64,000 nt of DNA from the NCBI RefSeq assembly GCF_003206645.1, contig NZ_PZJP01000007.1, positions 85,664 to 149,663 on the forward strand, written 5' to 3'. The notes beneath the pieces are model-generated. The model was not told where the DNA came from and did not search any database. It saw nothing but the letters and a program-made list of their open reading frames with translations. This document shows positions 63,800-64,000 of the stretch, piece by piece; position 1 is the first letter of the stretch, and each line of letters opens with the position of its first letter. This DNA comes from Salinicola aestuarinus (GTDB lineage: Bacteria; Pseudomonadota; Gammaproteobacteria; Pseudomonadales; Halomonadaceae). A program made the translations under genes and the position numbers.

Positions 63800-63922
63800 C
63801 GATTCGAATTCCTGTGGCAGAAAGTGTAACTCCCGCGAAGCGGGCGCCTTAGCTGGCGTTAATTTAGCCATCGTCGTCGAACGAGCACAAGCGGCGAGGC
63901 GGCGAGCCACCACGAGGCCGAT

Positions 63923-64000
63923 ATGGCAGAGAGCATCGATACCCTACTCGACACCTTCGACATCGACCTGTCGCAGTCGCAGCGCCTGCTGACGCTCGAG
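63923..64000 (+). CDS. Probable VgrG (TssI), N-terminal fragment cut by window edge
   Basis: Only 26 codons are visible: MAESIDTLLDTFDIDLS, then QSQRLLTLE. The QRLLTLE-type start and the place beside PAAR and Hcp fit a VgrG spike protein, but so few residues do not prove it. GAGG lies about 5 bases upstream of the ATG. A first core T6SS gene still missing from the window is tssI, which this would supply. Confidence 0.55.
   Translation, partial: MAESIDTLLDTFDIDLSQSQRLLTLE

Noticed and set aside
63872..63913. Longer PAAR start in the upstream frame
   Set aside because: The added N-terminal residues have no PAAR character, and the inner ATG has a ribosome-binding site.

Overview
The window is a GC-rich bacterial chromosome segment, most likely from a gammaproteobacterium of the Halomonadaceae (Halomonas/Salinicola/Kushneria/Chromohalobacter type). 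This is inferred from the conserved order purH-fis-dusB-prmA-accC-accB-aroQ-dsbD, the serS next to a cysG-like gene, a BCCT osmolyte transporter and the codon bias. No species can be named from the sequence alone.

Region 1 (1-17.8 kb) is mostly metabolism and transport: a YdiJ-type FAD-linked dehydrogenase cut by the window edge, serS, a uroporphyrinogen-III methyltransferase with a degenerate CysG-like N-terminus, a 2-hydroxyacid dehydrogenase, a CBS/DUF294 signalling protein with its partner exonuclease, a betaine/choline-type BCCT transporter, an acyl-CoA dehydrogenase preceded by a PsrA-like operator, a DUF1206 membrane protein, a DUF3311 + sodium:solute symporter pair and a polar amino acid ABC transporter.

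Region 2 (17.8-20.4 kb) is gene-poor but rich in RNA structure. It holds two, possibly three, stretches with many GGA motifs displayed in hairpin loops, the hallmark of CsrA/RsmA-sequestering small RNAs (CsrB/RsmZ type). They flank a small secreted acidic protein gene. A tRNA-Leu(UAG) with a frameshifted integrase remnant follows.

Region 3 (20.4-39.7 kb) is conserved housekeeping: comF, srkA, folE, gabD, then the purH-to-dsbD block, a DUF2333 protein carrying an 18-bp coding repeat, ppa, a PP2C-plus-kinase fusion that appears to have lost key catalytic residues, and a CitE-like lyase.

Region 4 (39.8-64 kb) is a type VI secretion system in two divergent arms. The left arm (minus strand) is an unknown gene-tssB-tssC-tssE-tssF-tssG-clpV. 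The right arm (plus strand) is tssJ-tssK-tssL-tssM-tagF-(second IcmF fused to OmpA)-hcp-tssA-(ketosynthase-like protein), followed by PAAR on the minus strand and the start of a probable vgrG. An NlpE-like lipoprotein lies between the arms. All core tss genes are present, with tssI only begun at the edge. Unusual points are the second, short IcmF with a peptidoglycan-binding domain, the unrecognised first gene of the left arm, and a perfect GacA-type box (TGTAAG-N6-CTTACA) upstream of that arm. Together with the Csr-type RNAs about 30 kb away, this suggests Gac/Rsm control of the secretion system (inference).
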